The position numbers and the translations under genes are program-made. Shown one piece after another: positions 61,699 through 64,000 of a stretch of 64,000 nt of DNA (position 1 is its first letter; the number at the start of each line of letters is the position of its first letter). The notes beneath the pieces are model-generated. The model had not been told where the DNA came from and did no database searches. It was given only the letters and a program-made list of their open reading frames with translations. This DNA is from Thermacetogenium phaeum DSM 12270 (lineage in GTDB: Bacteria; Bacillota; DSM-12270; Thermacetogeniales; Thermacetogeniaceae): contig NC_018870.1 in assembly GCF_000305935.1 (NCBI RefSeq), forward strand, positions 2,632,501 through 2,696,500, given 5' to 3'.

Positions 61699-62568
61699 TT
61701 AAGATTGTTGGAGAAGCGAGCGCAACCCGGCCGCCCGCTCCTCATCTATTGTTCCCTTCTTCAAGGCAACCTCTACCGTAACCAGGCCAAGGGTTTTGTA
61801 AACGTCTAAAAGCTGTGGCAGGCCTTCCAGGGCTGCCAGGTGCTTTGCCACCGTTCCGAGATCCCCCCGCGATATGGGGCCCGTCAGGGCGCCGGGGATT
61901 CCGAGTTTCTTGACATTCTCAAAAGTCCCCTCCACCAGCGGAAAAAACGCCGGCAGCCCCACCTCACCCGGAACACCGGCAGCTTCGAGAAGCTGCGCGG
62001 CCACATCTAGGAGCCCCACCAGGTAGTTGCAGGCCGTACAGGCTGCGGCGTGGTAGAGCACCTTGGACTCCGATTTGAGGATGAAGTGCTTCCCTTTCAG
62101 TTTCTCCACCATCTCCCGGGCGAAACCGTACCCCCGTTCGTCCCCCTCGATGCTGAAATAGCTGCCGGGGAGGAGGGCGACGGCCTGATCCACAGAGGCA
62201 AAGGACTGGATGGGATGCACCGAAAGGGTTACCGCCCCCCTCTCCGCCGCCGGCGCCAGCACCTGAGAGGAATGGGCACCGCTCATGTGGAGGAGGATCT
62301 GCCCGGGATGGATGGCCCCTTTTTCGGCAAGCTCCGCCGCCACGGAGGCAATGGCGTCATCGGAGGTGGTGAGAAAGAGCACCTGCGACCTGCTGGCCAG
62401 CTCCTCCTTAGGGAAAACCGGAACTCCCAGCCGCTGCGCCAGCCTGTCCGCGGACTCCCGCGACCTGCTGGCCACCCCGACTACTTCGTATCCCGCCTGC
62501 TGGAGCAGAACGGCAAAGGCAGAACCCACCTTACCGGCCCCGATGAAGCCCAGCTTCAAAGGCAACAC
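61699..62568 (-). CDS. Rossmann-fold DUF2520 protein, probable ketopantoate reductase
   Basis: A 289-residue protein. The N-terminal NADP site is LGFIGAGKVGSAFAVLLQQAG. The C-terminal helical DUF2520 domain contains KVLYHAAACTACNYLVGLLD and PLVEGTFENVKKLG. It is directly upstream of panB. No classical PanE is seen in the operon, so reduction of ketopantoate to pantoate is the obvious missing step (compare PanG of Francisella). Activity is inferred from context. The start is uncertain: GTG 62568 overlaps GGAGGGGG; TTG 62559 is at better spacing. Confidence 0.75.
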   Translation of the reverse strand: MLPLKLGFIGAGKVGSAFAVLLQQAGYEVVGVASRSRESADRLAQRLGVPVFPKEELASRSQVLFLTTSDDAIASVAAELAEKGAIHPGQILLHMSGAHSSQVLAPAAERGAVTLSVHPIQSFASVDQAVALLPGSYFSIEGDERGYGFAREMVEKLKGKHFILKSESKVLYHAAACTACNYLVGLLDVAAQLLEAAGVPGEVGLPAFFPLVEGTFENVKKLGIPGALTGPISRGDLGTVAKHLAALEGLPQLLDVYKTLGLVTVEVALKKGTIDEERAAGLRSLLQQS

Positions 62569-62663
62569 CCCCTCCTAAAGCCGGCAACAGCATCGTTTTC
62601 GGCGCCGGAACCGATGCCGCCGGACTGAGGATCGACAACCTGCAACCATCGCTTCTGAGCAGA

Positions 62664-62698
62664 CACAAAAAACAAAAGCCTTCTGAGATCCAGAAGGC
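62664..62698 (-). terminator. Terminator or attenuator upstream of the pan operon
   Basis: On the minus strand GCCTTCTG and CAGAAGGC pair (loop GATCT-like) and TTTTGTTTTTTG follows. It lies about 95 bases before the reductase-panBCD operon and 165 bases after folK. It may terminate fol transcripts or attenuate a pan leader. Confidence 0.85.
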
Positions 62699-62855
62699 AG
62701 TCGGCCATTCACGTTGTTATTCTTTTACCTTCCGTCTCATCCCCAAGAGGTACAAGCGGCTGGTTGTGTAAAGTTCCTCTCAACTTCTCAGGCGGATCCT
62801 CCGGTATGGTGCTCCGTCCCATCCGCATACCGCCGTTTTTATCGTTTTTATTATA
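62699..62855 (-). promoter_or_regulatory. Promoter and possible structured leader of the pan operon
   Basis: A perfect -10 box TATAAT (minus strand, 62850-62855) with a weak -35 (TTGTGC, 18-base spacer) sits just after folK. The ~140-base RNA from there to the terminator contains hairpins (GGTATG...CATACC; GTACCTC...GGAAGGTA-type). It matches no riboswitch I can name. Pan leaders are known as conserved RNA elements in some Firmicutes, but I cannot confirm that here. Confidence 0.45.
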
Positions 62856-62864
62856 ACACGAGGC

Positions 62865-63365
62865 CTATCCCCGGCACAACCGGATTTCCCCTCCCTCGCC
62901 CTTTTCCTGAAGCTCTTCTGCGTGCTCCCTGGTAGTCCGCCCGTCCGGATGGATAAGGTCGGGGGCGATCTCCTGCAGCGGCACCAGCACAAAGCTGCGT
63001 TCGTACATCCTGGGATGAGGAATGATCAGCTCCGGGGTTTTCAGAACCAGATCCCCAAAAAGAAGGACGTCCAGGTCGATCACCCGGGGCCCCCAGCGGA
63101 TCAGGCGCTTCCTCCCCAGCCTGTTTTCGATCCCCTGAAGCACATGGAGCAGCTCAAGGGGCGCCAGGGTCGTCGCCACCTCCACCACCTGATTGAGGAA
63201 CCACCCCTGGTCGCGGTAGCCGACAGGTTCGGTTTCGTAAAGGGAGGAACGGCGTAGAAGCCTGATTTTCGGGTGTGCTGCAAGCTCCCGACAGGCCGCT
63301 TCCAGGTAAGCGCTCCGGTTCCCCAGGTTGGAGCCCAGGCTTAAGAATACCCGCCTTTCAGCCAC
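62865..63365 (-). CDS. folK: 2-amino-4-hydroxy-6-hydroxymethyldihydropteridine pyrophosphokinase
   Basis: About 166 residues. It pyrophosphorylates the pterin for folate synthesis. Markers: VFLSLGSNLGNRSAYLEAA, LYETEPVGYRDQGWFLNQVV, RLIRWGPRVIDLDVLLFGDL (R-x-x-x-x-GPR-x-IDLD) and IPHPRMYERSFVLVPLQEIA. GTG 63365 has GGAGGTGA five bases upstream; the frame to 63401 lies in folB. Overlaps folB by a few bases. Confidence 0.95.
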   Translation of the reverse strand: MAERRVFLSLGSNLGNRSAYLEAACRELAAHPKIRLLRRSSLYETEPVGYRDQGWFLNQVVEVATTLAPLELLHVLQGIENRLGRKRLIRWGPRVIDLDVLLFGDLVLKTPELIIPHPRMYERSFVLVPLQEIAPDLIHPDGRTTREHAEELQEKGEGGEIRLCRG

Positions 63366-63744
63366 ACCCCTCACCTCCCCTGCTGATCTCCACCGCCACA
63401 TAGGAGAAGGTGCCCTTCAAAGGGGCGTGCGGTTTCTTCACCCGCACCAGCACTTCGGCAACGGGATACTCTGCCAGCACCGCCTCGGCAATCCGCTCCG
63501 CCAGGGCCTCGATGAGGGAGAAAGGCTCTCCGGTGACGATCTTCTTGACAGCTTCAAAAACCCTGTTGTAGTCAACTGCCTTGGCGAGGTCATCGCTTTC
63601 CCCCGCCTCCTTTAGGTCGCAGGAGATCTCCAGGTCAATGATGAAAGGCTGGCCTAGCTCCCGCTCTGCAGGGAGAACCCCGTGGTAGCCGTAAAACTCC
63701 ATTCCATTGATAATAATGCGGTCACAGCTCTTCTTCCCGCTCAT
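63358..63744 (-). CDS. folB: Dihydroneopterin aldolase
   Basis: A 128-residue enzyme that cleaves dihydroneopterin to the hydroxymethyl pterin used by FolK. Markers: INGMEFYGYHGVLPAERELG, AVDYNRVFEAVKKI, SLIEALAERIAEAVL with the catalytic Glu, and VRVKKPHAPLKGTFSYV with the Lys. ATG 63744 lies 72 bases after folP. Confidence 0.95.
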   Translation of the reverse strand: MSGKKSCDRIIINGMEFYGYHGVLPAERELGQPFIIDLEISCDLKEAGESDDLAKAVDYNRVFEAVKKIVTGEPFSLIEALAERIAEAVLAEYPVAEVLVRVKKPHAPLKGTFSYVAVEISRGGEGCG

Positions 63745-63816
63745 TGATCACAAAAACCCCCTAGAACAATGATTTACCGAAACCCGCGGAATGAAGCAAA
63801 CCACCGGTTACCAATC

Positions 63817-64000
63817 CTAACGGCTGTTCATAATGGCATCGGTCATGCGCGCCGCCCGCACGGATTCTTTCACATCATGGACACGGATGATGTCAGCCGC
63901 TCCTTGCGCTATTCCCCAAACCACGGTGGCGATGCTCCCCTCCAGGCGCTGGTCGACGGGGAGGTTCAGGGTATTGCCTATCACCGATTTGCGGGAAGTG
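63817..64000 (-). CDS. folP: Dihydropteroate synthase, C-terminal part
   Basis: The last 61 codons of a protein entering from beyond the window. They read TSRKSVIGNTLNLPVDQRLE and later GIAQGAADIIRVHDVKESVR, stop TAG at 63817. The SRKS-x-IG phosphate/sulfonamide site and the RVHDV motif are typical of FolP ends. It is followed by folB and folK, completing a folate cluster. Confidence 0.92.
   Translation of the reverse strand, partial: TSRKSVIGNTLNLPVDQRLEGSIATVVWGIAQGAADIIRVHDVKESVRAARMTDAIMNSR

Noticed and set aside
1-64000. CRISPR arrays, rRNA and tRNA genes, prophage or toxin-antitoxin modules
   Set aside because: No regularly spaced repeats, no tRNA/rRNA-like sequence and no phage or toxin-antitoxin proteins were seen on either strand by eye; a short tRNA could still be missed without a scan.

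Overview
The window looks like a chromosomal segment of an anaerobic, moderately GC-rich member of the Clostridia (Moorella/Thermacetogenium/Peptococcaceae-like). The evidence is a selenocysteine formate dehydrogenase in a formate hydrogenlyase operon, a Moco riboswitch with molybdate transport genes, a Phe T-box, TRAP-like trp leaders, a membrane pyrophosphatase, and a Gram-positive vitamin/translation gene block (folP-folB-folK, panBCD, nadABC-birA-coaX-dusB, greA). The species itself is inferred, not proven. I saw no rRNA, tRNA or CRISPR array.

Layout. 1-3.5 kb (minus): greA, an acyl-ACP-reductase-like dehydrogenase, an uncharacterised partner and an HTH regulator. 3.5-3.9 kb: a small protein gene behind a sigma-54 promoter. 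4.3-18.3 kb (plus): a formate hydrogenlyase operon (fdhF with UGA/SECIS, hycB, hyfB, hyfC, hyfE, hyfF, hyfG, hyfH, hyfI, hycH, hycI) interrupted between hyfF and hyfG by an IS110/IS1111 element. 18.3-19.7 kb: a dispersed repeat, a histidine phosphatase and a decayed stretch. 19.7-23.9 kb: HTH-PBP regulator, Moco riboswitch and modABC, which supply and sense the metal used by the formate dehydrogenase. 24-25.2 kb: tnpB remnant and a short-chain dehydrogenase. 25.4-34.8 kb: glycogen/trehalose genes (malQ, treT, treZ, GH57, GH13). 35-42.8 kb (minus): aroF-trpE-trpGD-trpC-trpF-trpB-trpA, with a TRAP-type attenuator before aroF and another before trpE. 43-51.3 kb (minus): dedA, a phosphoesterase, dusB, coaX, birA, nadC, nadB, nadA. 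51.4-52 kb: a second sigma-54-driven small protein related to the first. 52-56.5 kb: superoxide dismutase, a tyrosine-phosphatase-like protein and a compositionally distinct hppA. 56.5-59.1 kb: Phe T-box with a duplicated terminator module, then aroF2-pheA. 59.2-59.5 kb: inverted second copy of the dispersed repeat. 59.6-64 kb (minus): panD, panC, panB, a PanE/PanG-like reductase, folK, folB and the end of folP.

How it fits together. Formate is oxidised by the Mo/W-selenoenzyme, and its electrons pass through ferredoxin-like subunits to a group 4 [NiFe] hydrogenase on an ion-pumping-type membrane arm. The Mod system and Moco riboswitch support the cofactor. Aromatic synthesis is split between two DAHP synthases: one without a regulatory domain under predicted TRAP control, joined to the trp genes, and one with an N-terminal regulatory domain under a Phe T-box, joined to pheA. 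The strongest candidates for something undescribed are the two sigma-54-controlled small proteins that share an EFPY-x-D-x(3)-LLY-x-Y motif.
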